DNA of 24,240 nt from IMG/VR virus record IMGVR_UViG_3300035681_000125, positions 1 to 24,240 of that record. One strand, given 5' to 3'. Under the pieces are notes generated by a model. That model searched no databases and was not told the origin of the DNA. It saw nothing but the letters and a program-made list of their open reading frames with translations. The stretch's first letter is position 1; each line of letters opens with the position of its first letter. Positions 1 through 6,925 of this stretch are shown here, piece after piece. The DNA comes from a virus. The translations under genes were made by a program, and so were the position numbers.

Positions 1-630
1 GGATACTTCGGCGAGTCACCCAACACCAAGAAAGGCACGGCAGACCAGTATCTGCGAGCACAGGTACAGGGTGGGCCACGCAGACCTAAAGCATTCGAGC
101 GGCTGTTGATTAATCAAGGCGTGATGCCGCCCGGATACTTCGCCATCCCGACGAACTTCGCACCGAAGGACGCATTCGGCAATGTGCCAGCGGGTTACTA
201 CACTCGCGTGCTATCGCAACTGCAAATAGGCGATGAGTTCCAGCGAGCGAACAAGACACGAAAGACACGGCGCAAGACTCCGAAACCTAGTGACTCAAGC
301 CCGATAAAGAAGCGGGAGGAGTCCAAGCGCAAAGAGCAACGGCGACAGCAAACACCAGGCGCACCTCGCAAAGCGAAGAAGCGAGTAGCCTATCCGATGT
401 TCAACGTGTACCCAAAGCGTGAGAAGAATCGGCACCTAAAGCCCGGCATCTATGAACGGGTGAGCACTGGGTCTGGCAGCAAGGTGCGGCCCGTGTTCAT
501 CTATGTAAGCAATGCGCCGGTTTACAAGCAGCGGCTTAACTTCAACCGCATCGTGAGCGACACGGTGGCCGCGAGGCTGATCGCAAACTTCGAGGCTGGC
601 TTCCGGCTGGCCGATGCGACCAAGCGATGA
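1..630 (+). CDS. Phage protein of unknown function (5' end outside window)
   Basis: The reading frame is open from base 1 to the TGA at 628-630, so this is the C-terminal 209 residues of a longer protein. A TTG at 106 could be read as a start, but the open frame upstream (GYFGESPNTKKGTADQYLRA) continues the same composition and looks like real coding sequence. The visible part has an N-terminal segment rich in G, P, Q and R, a very basic low-complexity linker at about residues 80-130 (many K/R, TRKTRRKTPK), and a C-terminal block containing HLKPGIYERV and VRPVFIYVSNAPVYKQRL. The last block resembles unassigned proteins I associate with siphovirus morphogenesis, but I cannot give it a function. 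No membrane segment is visible. It sits upstream of the only intergenic gap in the window and probably ends the preceding transcription unit. Confidence 0.7.
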   Translation, partial: GYFGESPNTKKGTADQYLRAQVQGGPRRPKAFERLLINQGVMPPGYFAIPTNFAPKDAFGNVPAGYYTRVLSQLQIGDEFQRANKTRKTRRKTPKPSDSSPIKKREESKRKEQRRQQTPGAPRKAKKRVAYPMFNVYPKREKNRHLKPGIYERVSTGSGSKVRPVFIYVSNAPVYKQRLNFNRIVSDTVAARLIANFEAGFRLADATKR

Positions 631-651
631 GTTATGCACAAGTTATGCACA
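630..651. repeat. Two tandem 11-bp repeats matching the DnaA box
   Basis: The sequence AGTTATGCACA occurs twice back to back, at 630-640 and 641-651, with no mismatch. Each copy contains TTATGCACA (632-640 and 643-651), which fits the bacterial DnaA-box consensus TTATNCACA. The 11-bp period puts both boxes on the same face of the helix. The first copy starts on the last base of the upstream stop codon. Whether DnaA binds here is inference. Confidence 0.7.
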
Positions 652-746
652 CCTCGCGGGTCCTCCCAGGGGTATCGCATCTGGGGGTAATTCGGACCCC
701 GATGTTTTCCTAGCGACAGCAATTTACAAACGGATTTCGTTTCACC
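631..746. other. Sole intergenic region over 100 bases
   Basis: This 116-base gap contains the DnaA-like tandem repeats and the stem-loop, followed by about 45 bases without a recognisable motif. All later gaps are under 20 bases. It is therefore the natural place for the late-operon promoter and possibly for the packaging start site. Neither can be recognised from sequence alone. Confidence 0.5.
658..708 (+). terminator. Stem-loop with T-run, possible terminator of the upstream unit
   Basis: GGGTCC (658-663) can pair with GGACCC (694-699). Inside it, CCCAG (665-669) can pair with CTGGG (681-685), leaving an 11-base loop. The structure is followed by CGATGTTTT. This fits a rho-independent terminator for the gene ending at 630, although the T-run is short and offset from the stem. 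It could instead be a structured operator or part of a cos-like site, since the packaging genes follow. No convincing -35/-10 promoter could be picked between here and 747. Confidence 0.4.
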
Positions 747-1250
747 GTGAAAATCCAAATGGTCGACGTCGAGCGCGTGATCCCGTATGCGAGGAATCCG
801 CGCAAAAACGCAGCTGCGGTCGATAAGGTTGCCGCGTCTTTACGCGAGTTCGGTTTTCGACAACCCATAGTTACGGACGAAAATCTGACGGTCATCGTCG
901 GCCACACTAGATTGCTTGCGGCGAAAAAGTTAAGCCTCACGCAAGTTCCCGTCCACATCGCGGAAGGGCTGACTTCCGCACAGATCAAGGCTTATCGAAT
1001 CGCCGACAACCGAGTCGGCGAGGAAGCCGAGTGGGATAACGAACTACTACAAGTTGAGTTGCACGACATCGAATCAAAAGACTTCGACGTCGCACTGACA
1101 GGGTTTGATGGCGATGAGTTAAGCCGGATTATGTTCCCGCCCGACTTCTCGCCGGGAACCGAAGACGATCAAGGAAAACTCGACGAACTAGACCCGAAGT
1201 GGGTTTGCTGTCCTAACTGCCAAACAAAGTTCGATGCAAGAAAAGCCTAA
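747..1250 (+). CDS. ParB/sulfiredoxin-like domain protein with C-terminal CxxC
   Basis: This 167-residue protein opens with the ParB N-terminal (ParB/Srx nuclease-like) fold: a box-I-like IPYARNPR at 12-19, then FGFRQPIV at 35-42 and the box-II-like VGHTRLLAAKKL at 51-62. The usual ParB HTH and dimerisation domains are missing, so a role in plasmid partition is unlikely. Phage proteins of this size commonly sit beside DNA methylases or terminases, where they are thought to bind or nick DNA or act as accessory factors. The C-terminus ends with WVCCPNCQTKF, a single CxxC knuckle that could be half of a zinc site. GTG at 747 is chosen because it keeps the typical start before VDVERVIPY; ATG at 759 is the alternative. 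Its 3' end overlaps the Mom-like gene by 17 bases, suggesting translational coupling and a joint role in DNA modification. Confidence 0.8.
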   Translation: MKIQMVDVERVIPYARNPRKNAAAVDKVAASLREFGFRQPIVTDENLTVIVGHTRLLAAKKLSLTQVPVHIAEGLTSAQIKAYRIADNRVGEEAEWDNELLQVELHDIESKDFDVALTGFDGDELSRIMFPPDFSPGTEDDQGKLDELDPKWVCCPNCQTKFDARKA

Positions 1251-1914
1251 TCTTAAGATCGACTGGGCTACTCACGAGGCGGCAAAATACGCTTGCGAGA
1301 ATTGGCACTATAGCAAGTGTTTGCCAGTCGGCAAGTTAGTTAAAGTCGGAGCATGGGAAAATAACAAGTTTATTGGCGTTGTTGTTTTTGGCCGTGGCGC
1401 CACGCCAAATTTAGGGAAGCCATATAACTTAAATCAAGACGAATGCGTTGAACTGGTAAGGGTTGCTTTGACAAATCACTTTTACCCTGTTTCAAAAATT
1501 ATGGCGTTTGCAGTAAAGTTTTTAAAACGATCAAATTCAAATTTAAAACTTATAGTTTCATTTGCTGATCAGTCTCAAGGTCATCATGGCGGAATATATC
1601 AAGCAAACAACTGGGTATATACCGGAGCCGGATCGCCTGCTAAATTTTATCTTATCCACGGAAAGTTGACTCATCCACGATCAATAGGCGCAAAGGGGTT
1701 GGTGCAAAATTTAAATGGCGCAAAACAAATTGATGTAAATGCAAAAGCAATTGAAGTTCCTGGAAAACACAGATATTTGATGCCGCTTACTGAAGAAATT
1801 AGAATTAAGATCCAACACCTTGCAAAGCCATATCCAAAGCGTGTGACAAAGGCTCCTTCAGAGTTCCCCTCTGATAGCGGCGGGGCAGTACCGACCCACA
1901 CGCTCCACTCATGA
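1234..1914 (+). CDS. mom: Mom-family adenine modification protein
   Basis: This 226-residue protein resembles phage Mu Mom, a GNAT-fold enzyme that converts adenine in phage DNA to an N6-carbamoylmethyl form and so blocks host restriction. Family-like blocks are ENWHYSKCLPVGK (22-34), KFIGVVVFGRGA (45-56), CVELVRVAL (71-79) and SFADQSQGHHGGIYQANNW (109-127). The His-Tyr pair in the first block and the Asp in the last are plausible active-site or metal-binding residues by analogy with Mu Mom. The region after about 170 is not recognised and may be a DNA-contacting tail. The start overlaps the ParB-like gene by 17 bases, and the stop overlaps the terminase gene as ATGA. Base composition is strikingly A/T-rich (15 G or C in the 60 bases 1501-1560) against G/C-rich neighbours, which points to recent acquisition. 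The family call is confident; the exact modified base is inferred. Confidence 0.82.
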   Translation: MQEKPNLKIDWATHEAAKYACENWHYSKCLPVGKLVKVGAWENNKFIGVVVFGRGATPNLGKPYNLNQDECVELVRVALTNHFYPVSKIMAFAVKFLKRSNSNLKLIVSFADQSQGHHGGIYQANNWVYTGAGSPAKFYLIHGKLTHPRSIGAKGLVQNLNGAKQIDVNAKAIEVPGKHRYLMPLTEEIRIKIQHLAKPYPKRVTKAPSEFPSDSGGAVPTHTLHS

Positions 1915-2477
1915 GCGTAGATGTTCACGCTGTAGCAAAGGCGCTAAACCTCACACCGCGTCGCGTGCAGCAATTAAAGGCAGAGGGGATGCCGACAGTA
2001 GGCCGCGGTCAATACGAACTCGGCCCCTGCATGGCGTGGTATATCCGATATCTACAGGCTGCGCTGGAAAAGCGCGGGCCGAACGTCAACCCAGATACGC
2101 CCGACCTATTGGCCGAAAAGACTCGGTTGGCGCGAGAGCAAGGCGACAAACTTGCTATCGAGAACGCGATCAGCCGAGGCGAACTGGTGTACCTCGATGA
2201 CGTGGTAAATACTTGGGCCGACCATATATCGAGTGCTAAAGCGAAACTGCTGGCGATGCCGACGAAACTCGCCCCGCAGTTGGTGAACCAAACGAATGCA
2301 AACATCATCGCAGGACGTATCCGCGAGGAAGTCGACAACGCTCTCGTCGAACTCGCACAGGATACCTCTCACGTCGAGCGTATCGAAAGCATTGAGCCGA
2401 GCGGCGAGAACGTGGAACCCGCCACCGAAACTGACGATTTCGGAATGGGCGAATCGATACCGGAAACTATCGAGTGA
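1911..2477 (+). CDS. terS: Terminase small subunit, Nu1-like
   Basis: This 188-residue protein is the likely DNA-recognition subunit of the packaging motor. The N-terminus (VHAVAKALNLTPRRVQQLKAEG, residues 5-26) reads as a winged helix-turn-helix of the Nu1 type, followed by the wing segment GMPTVGRGQYELG. The middle (about 70-150) is predominantly helical and charged, as expected for self-association, and the acidic tail would contact the large subunit. Length is close to lambda Nu1 (181 residues). The ATG overlaps the Mom-like stop as ATGA, and the 3' end overlaps the large-subunit frame by at least 86 bases. Placement directly before a GpA-type large subunit supports the call. Confidence 0.85.
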   Translation: MSVDVHAVAKALNLTPRRVQQLKAEGMPTVGRGQYELGPCMAWYIRYLQAALEKRGPNVNPDTPDLLAEKTRLAREQGDKLAIENAISRGELVYLDDVVNTWADHISSAKAKLLAMPTKLAPQLVNQTNANIIAGRIREEVDNALVELAQDTSHVERIESIEPSGENVEPATETDDFGMGESIPETIE

Positions 2478-4203
2478 GAGCGCAGCCGAACCCGGCGTAT
2501 GGCGAACATCTCGAGCACCGTACCAACGCGGCGTTATGGATGCCGTTACGGATGAAACGGTCAAAGAGGTCTGGATTCAGAAATCCGCACAGGTAGGCTG
2601 GACGGAGATCCTCAACAACGTGATCGGGTATCACGTTCACCAAGACCCTGCGCCGATGCTGCTCGTGCAGCCGACGCTAGAGATGGCCGAGTCGTGGAGC
2701 AAAGACAGATTCGCACCGATGGTGCGGGACACGCCAGCACTGGCCGAGCGGATCGCAGACCCCAAGGCACGCGACAGCGGCAACACGCTGCTGCACAAGA
2801 AGTTCACCGGCGGGCATCTGACGGTGGCCGGAGCGAACAGCCCATCGGGCCTAGCCTCGCGGCCGATTCGGATCGTGCTATTCGATGAGGTGGACAGATA
2901 CCCATCGAGCGCGGGCACAGAGGGCGATCCGATCTCGCTGGGCCGTAAGCGAACGGCTACGTTTTGGAGTCGCAAAGTCTTGGCAGGATCGACCCCGACC
3001 ATCAAAGGATCGAGCCGCATCGAGGCCGGTTTTGAGTCGGGCGATCAGCGGTTCTATTATGTGCCATGCCCGCACTGCGGCGAGTTCCAGCGGCTCGTGT
3101 GGGCACAGGTTAAATGGCCCGAGGGCCAGCCAGAGTTAGCCGAGTACGTCTGTGTGGCGTGCGGCGCGATGCTGACCGAGGCGGACAAGGCGGAGATGTT
3201 ACAGGCTGGCGAGTGGCGCGGGAGCAAGCCATTCTCGGGTATCGCATCGTTCCACATAAGCGAGTTGTACTCTCCGTGGTCTACATGGGCGGAGATGGCG
3301 GTCGCGTTCATTCAAGCGAAAAGGTTTCCCGAAACGCTGCAAACGTGGATAAACACGGCACTTGGGGAAACCTACGAGGAACGCGGCGAACAGGTGGAGA
3401 CGGTAGGACTCGCGCAGCGACGCGAACCGTACACCGCACAGAGCATCCCACAACAGGTGCTCATGCTCACGGCTGGCGTGGACGTACAGGACGACCGGCT
3501 AGAGGTAACTATCGTCGGCTTCGGCAAGGACGAGGAGACATGGATTGTCGAGCACGGCGTGCTGCGCGGCGATCCCGGCAGCGATTCGCTGTGGCACGAC
3601 CTTGACGGATACATGGCTCGCAAACGCGAGACTGAAGACGGACGACTGCTACTGATCGAGGCCCAGGCCATCGACTCTGGCGGACACTTCACGCAACAAG
3701 TCTATGCCTACTGCGCTAAACGCAAAGCGCGGCGCGTGTGGGCGATCAAGGGAGCCGGTGGCTTCGGTCGGTTGATCTGGCCGAAGTCAGCGGGACGGGC
3801 AGGGAAAACCTCGGCGCAGGTTTTTATAGTCGGTGTTGATACAGCAAAAGATGTGCTGTACGGGCGCATGAAGCGCGTGCACCAACCGGGGGCGGGATAC
3901 ATTCACTTTCCCGTCTCGGTCGATGAGGTCTATTTTGACCAATTGACCGCCGAGACATTGATCTATCGCATGGTGCAGGGGCGGCGCGTGCGGTCTTATA
4001 AGCCGCGCTCCTCGGGCAGTCGCACGGAAGCCCTCGACTGCTTGGTCTACGCCTACGCAGCGTTCATAGGGCGCAACGGGCCGATGATATTGCCGAACCG
4101 CAAGGTCGAACCAGTTACCGAAACGCAAGTCACAGTACAACCGCAAAAACCACAACGTCGCCCCGTGCCTTCTCGCGGCGGGTGGATGAACGGATGGAGA
4201 TAG
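2296..4203 (+). CDS. terL: Terminase large subunit, lambda GpA family
   Basis: ATP-driven packaging motor and nuclease that cuts concatemeric DNA and pumps it into the prohead. The ATPase half has a variant Walker A (IQKSAQVGWTE, 94-104), a Walker B (RIVLFDEVD, 192-200) and the coupling segment AGSTPTIKGSSR. A zinc-knuckle pair, CPHC (258-261) and CVAC (286-289), lies between the domains as in GpA homologues. The RNase H-like nuclease half begins at LTAGVDVQDDRLEV (391-404), with the catalytic Asp in GVDVQ; a later acidic residue may lie in EALDCLVYAYAA near the end. The length of 635 residues matches lambda gpA (641). The start is uncertain: ATG 2296 gives a 182-base overlap with terS and an atypical Ser/Thr-rich leader, while TTG 2392 starts the protein just before the conserved RAARTWNPPPKLTISEWA. 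I consider 2392 at least as likely. Confidence 0.93.
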   Translation: MQTSSQDVSARKSTTLSSNSHRIPLTSSVSKALSRAARTWNPPPKLTISEWANRYRKLSSESAAEPGVWRTSRAPYQRGVMDAVTDETVKEVWIQKSAQVGWTEILNNVIGYHVHQDPAPMLLVQPTLEMAESWSKDRFAPMVRDTPALAERIADPKARDSGNTLLHKKFTGGHLTVAGANSPSGLASRPIRIVLFDEVDRYPSSAGTEGDPISLGRKRTATFWSRKVLAGSTPTIKGSSRIEAGFESGDQRFYYVPCPHCGEFQRLVWAQVKWPEGQPELAEYVCVACGAMLTEADKAEMLQAGEWRGSKPFSGIASFHISELYSPWSTWAEMAVAFIQAKRFPETLQTWINTALGETYEERGEQVETVGLAQRREPYTAQSIPQQVLMLTAGVDVQDDRLEVTIVGFGKDEETWIVEHGVLRGDPGSDSLWHDLDGYMARKRETEDGRLLLIEAQAIDSGGHFTQQVYAYCAKRKARRVWAIKGAGGFGRLIWPKSAGRAGKTSAQVFIVGVDTAKDVLYGRMKRVHQPGAGYIHFPVSVDEVYFDQLTAETLIYRMVQGRRVRSYKPRSSGSRTEALDCLVYAYAAFIGRNGPMILPNRKVEPVTETQVTVQPQKPQRRPVPSRGGWMNGWR

Positions 4204-4207
4204 CAGA

Positions 4208-6424
4208 ATGCCAGACAAGAAAATTAGTGCACTGACATCGCTCGCCCAAGGAGACGTAGCCGCATCAACGGACGTGCTCCCGATTGTGGACACGAGCGCA
4301 ACGGAGACGAAAAAGATCACCGCTAGCGCACTCGTCGGCGCAGGAATGACCGCGGGGGTAACGAACGTTGATATCAATAGCGGCAGCATCGACGGCACAA
4401 CCATCGGCGCGAGCAGCGCATCGACCGGCGCGTTCACTACACTTACCACCTCCTCGACCGTAACGCTCTCCGGCGGCACCGCCAACGGCGTGCTGTATCT
4501 GAACGGCAGCAAGGTGGCGACGTCGGGGAGTGCGTTTGTATTTGATGGCACCAACGTCGGCATCGGGACGAGTTCGCCTGCGACTAAATTAGACACTGCT
4601 GGAACTGTAAGAAGTACAGCGCAGACTGTTCCTTCATCTGGTACAGGAGCCGAACTATTCTACGACGCGACCAACGCGGGGCTGCGCGGATACAACCGAA
4701 CTGGCTCTGCTTATGTGAATCTGGTACTCAACGACAATATGTATGTCGGTGGCGGGTCTTCCGGCAACGTCGGCATCGGGACGAGTTCGCCTAGCGTAAA
4801 GTTGCACATTGTTGGCGGCGCACGAATTCAAGATTCAACAAGCGCATCAAACTACATTACTATTGGTTCTGGAAATGAAGCCCCATACGGCAACAACTCT
4901 ATCGTTGCTCAAACTGGCAGTTTTAATATCGGAACAGTAGCCGCTTCAACAAGTTTGTTTTTGATAACTGCTGGCACATCCAAAGCCACTCTAGACTCCT
5001 CTGGCAACCTCGGCTTGGGCGTCACGCCGAGTTTGTGGAGTACGTCTTATAGAGCGTTTGAGTTTGGCAGCGGAAGCCTTATGGGCCGAAGCACAAACAC
5101 AGACATATATCTGCTTTCTAATTCGTACCTTAATACCTCTGGCAATTTTGTTTACAAATCTTCAGCCGCTGCTGGGTATTACTCGCAAGCCGCTGGCGCG
5201 CATTACTGGTATCGCTCAACCGACGTAACGCCAACCGCAGGCAACACCATCTCGTTCACGCAGGCGATGACGCTGGATGCGAGTGGGAATTTGCTGGTAG
5301 GCACCACTAGCGCGCCAAATGGTGGCTCTGCAAGAGACGTTGTGCTACACAATACAAACAGCGCAGCTACATATCTAAAGATTTCAAACGCTAGCACCGG
5401 AGCAACATCTTCGGACGGTTTTGATTTGATTATGGGAACCTCTAGCGATGCTTATGCGTTTAACCGCGAAAACGGGCCGCTGATTTTCGGCACCAACAAC
5501 ACCGAACGCGCCCGCATCACGAACGTGGGTAATTTTGGTATTGCAAACACCGACCCTAACTACAACCTTTCAGTTGGAACGCCGGGATCAACTGCGGCTT
5601 CTTACATTCAACTTGGCTCTACCACTACCGGAACAGGTAGTTTGTTCTTTGGCGACACAACTGGCACTGGCTCTGGAAGTTTTCGGGGATATGTTCAATA
5701 CGATCACAACATAGATGCGTTGATTTTTGGTTCTGCTGCTACCAACCAAGCCCGCATCTCGTCAACGGGATTATTTTTAGTAAATATAGATAGTTCAACT
5801 GGTTATGGTGACGGGCATAGAATTTACAGAAATGTATCCGAAGGCGGTTTTATATTATCTGTTGATGGCGGAGGGGAATACGCTGCACTTTTTCAAGACG
5901 TTGCATCTGGTGGGTACAGCACTGCTGCGGCGGGAATATGGGTTGGAAAAAACAGTTCTAACTCTAGGTCAATTAATGCTGGCGGAACTGTTAACGCATC
6001 TGGCGCCGACTACGCTGAATACATGGAAAAGGCTGGCGATTTTGTTATCGCAAAGGGAGATGTGTGCGGAATAGATGCAGATGGAAAACTGACTAACGTT
6101 TATGCGAACGCAGTGGCCTTTGTCGTGAAGTCCACTAATCCATCTTATGTGGGTGGTGACTCTTGGGGTGCTGGATACAAAGATGACCCAGAAGGTCTTG
6201 AAGCCGCTCGTCAAAAAGTAGACCGCATCGCGTTTTCTGGTCAAGTTCCGGTCAATGTTCTTGGCGCAACGCCGGGACAATACATTGTGCCGGTTAACGA
6301 CAACGGCGCAATAAAAGGTGTGGCTGTGAGCAATCCGTCGTTTGAGCAGTATCAAACTGCGGTCGGTAAAGTTATCGCCATTGAAGATGACGGCCGCGCA
6401 CGAATAATTGTAAAAATTGCTTAA
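4208..6424 (+). CDS. Fibre/spike-like structural protein with autochaperone-like C-terminus
   Basis: This 738-residue protein is rich in G, S, T and N. After an N-terminal module (about 1-90) with DKKISALTSLAQGD, typical of phage fibre attachment ends, it carries repeated GNVGIGTSSP-type motifs: two with exact DNA repeats near residues 116 and 187, and diverged ones (GNLGLGVTPS, GNLLVGTTSA, GNFGIANTDP). This pattern is common in long beta-structured phage fibres. The last ~140 residues start with SGADYAEYMEKAGDF; the Asp-Tyr-Ala-Glu signature resembles G2-type intramolecular chaperones that trimerise fibres and may self-cleave. I see no S74-type DIRLKxNI motif. Several internal stretches (about 4800-4990, 5340-5960) are more A/T-rich than the flanks, suggesting mosaic exchange. 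Start: GGAGA 8 bases upstream. Its position between terminase and gpW/portal is unusual and could mean a head or neck fibre. Confidence 0.75.
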   Translation: MPDKKISALTSLAQGDVAASTDVLPIVDTSATETKKITASALVGAGMTAGVTNVDINSGSIDGTTIGASSASTGAFTTLTTSSTVTLSGGTANGVLYLNGSKVATSGSAFVFDGTNVGIGTSSPATKLDTAGTVRSTAQTVPSSGTGAELFYDATNAGLRGYNRTGSAYVNLVLNDNMYVGGGSSGNVGIGTSSPSVKLHIVGGARIQDSTSASNYITIGSGNEAPYGNNSIVAQTGSFNIGTVAASTSLFLITAGTSKATLDSSGNLGLGVTPSLWSTSYRAFEFGSGSLMGRSTNTDIYLLSNSYLNTSGNFVYKSSAAAGYYSQAAGAHYWYRSTDVTPTAGNTISFTQAMTLDASGNLLVGTTSAPNGGSARDVVLHNTNSAATYLKISNASTGATSSDGFDLIMGTSSDAYAFNRENGPLIFGTNNTERARITNVGNFGIANTDPNYNLSVGTPGSTAASYIQLGSTTTGTGSLFFGDTTGTGSGSFRGYVQYDHNIDALIFGSAATNQARISSTGLFLVNIDSSTGYGDGHRIYRNVSEGGFILSVDGGGEYAALFQDVASGGYSTAAAGIWVGKNSSNSRSINAGGTVNASGADYAEYMEKAGDFVIAKGDVCGIDADGKLTNVYANAVAFVVKSTNPSYVGGDSWGAGYKDDPEGLEAARQKVDRIAFSGQVPVNVLGATPGQYIVPVNDNGAIKGVAVSNPSFEQYQTAVGKVIAIEDDGRARIIVKIA
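4552..4579 (+). repeat. 28-bp direct repeat, copy 1
   Basis: An exact 28-base match to 4765-4792 within the fibre gene. It encodes the NVGIGTSSP motif in the same frame in both copies. It is a likely site for recombination between fibre repeats. Confidence 0.9.
4765..4792 (+). repeat. 28-bp direct repeat, copy 2
   Basis: An exact match to 4552-4579, 213 bases downstream and in the same reading frame. Exact recombination between the copies would delete 71 codons without shifting the frame. Confidence 0.9.
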
Positions 6425-6440
6425 TTTGGAGAGCAAATAA

Positions 6441-6761
6441 ATGTCTACTGTAATCACATGGAATATTTCCGTTTTGAATTGCATCCCGCAAACCGCAGAG
6501 GGCGCGGATTACGTCGTCACGGCGCACTGGCAGTGCAACGGCGTAGACGGCCAATACAACGGCAGCGTCTACTCGACCTGTTCGTTTCCCGTCGTGCAGG
6601 GTGCGTTCACCCCGTATGCCGACCTCACGCAGGATCAAGTGCTGGGTTGGATTTGGGCCAACGGCGTGGATAAGGCCGCGACCGAGGCTGCGGTGGAGGG
6701 GCAGATTGCGAACCAGAAGAATCCTCCGATCGTCTCTCCCAAGTTGCCGTGGGTAGCCTAA
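6441..6761 (+). CDS. DUF7936-like small phage protein
   Basis: This 106-residue protein has the layout I associate with a family found beside fibre genes in aquatic phages (DUF7936-like): an N-terminal beta block (VITWNISVLNCIPQT), a central VTAHWQCNGVDGQYNGSVY, then FTPYADLTQDQVLGWIWA and an ending with NPPIVSPKLPW. No enzymatic motif, signal peptide or membrane segment is visible. Its role is unknown. Position directly after a fibre gene suggests an assembly factor or minor virion component. GGAG lies about 11 bases before the ATG. The stop overlaps the next gene's start as TAATG. The family call comes from memory of its pattern. Confidence 0.72.
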   Translation: MSTVITWNISVLNCIPQTAEGADYVVTAHWQCNGVDGQYNGSVYSTCSFPVVQGAFTPYADLTQDQVLGWIWANGVDKAATEAAVEGQIANQKNPPIVSPKLPWVA

Positions 6762-6910
6762 TGATTAAACTCGAATTGACGATTGAAGAAGTCAACGCCA
6801 TTCTGCAAGTGCTCGGCGATCTGCCCACTAAAACTGGCGCATGGCCTTTGGTGTTGAAGATTAAAGAGCAGGCCGAGCCACAGGTTCCGCCTTCGGAGCC
6901 GGTACAATAA
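6761..6910 (+). CDS. Small conserved-looking phage protein (49 aa)
   Basis: ATG 6761 shares its first base with the TAA of the preceding gene, and the frame runs to TAA 6908-6910, giving 49 residues beginning MIKLELTIEEVNAILQVLGD. The first ~38 residues look like two helices separated by LPTKTGAWP; the end is P/Q/E-rich (EPQVPPSEPVQ). I recall similar short proteins (KLELT-EEVN-IL--LG) following the DUF7936-type gene in aquatic phages, which supports it being real. Function is unknown; an oligomerising helper for the fibre or its neighbour is a guess. Confidence 0.72.
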   Translation: MIKLELTIEEVNAILQVLGDLPTKTGAWPLVLKIKEQAEPQVPPSEPVQ

Positions 6911-6925
6911 ATCTAGGGGTAGTCT

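Noticed and set aside
631-746. cos site or late promoter
   Set aside because: Location is plausible, but no recognisable cos elements or -35/-10 pair could be identified, so no such feature is called.
1649-1659. DnaA-box-like TTATCCACG inside the Mom gene
   Set aside because: One mismatch, single copy and inside an A/T-rich coding region; likely chance.
3787-4596. 269-residue open frame on the minus strand
   Set aside because: It spans the end of terL and start of the fibre on the opposite strand; no motif and no sensible start context.
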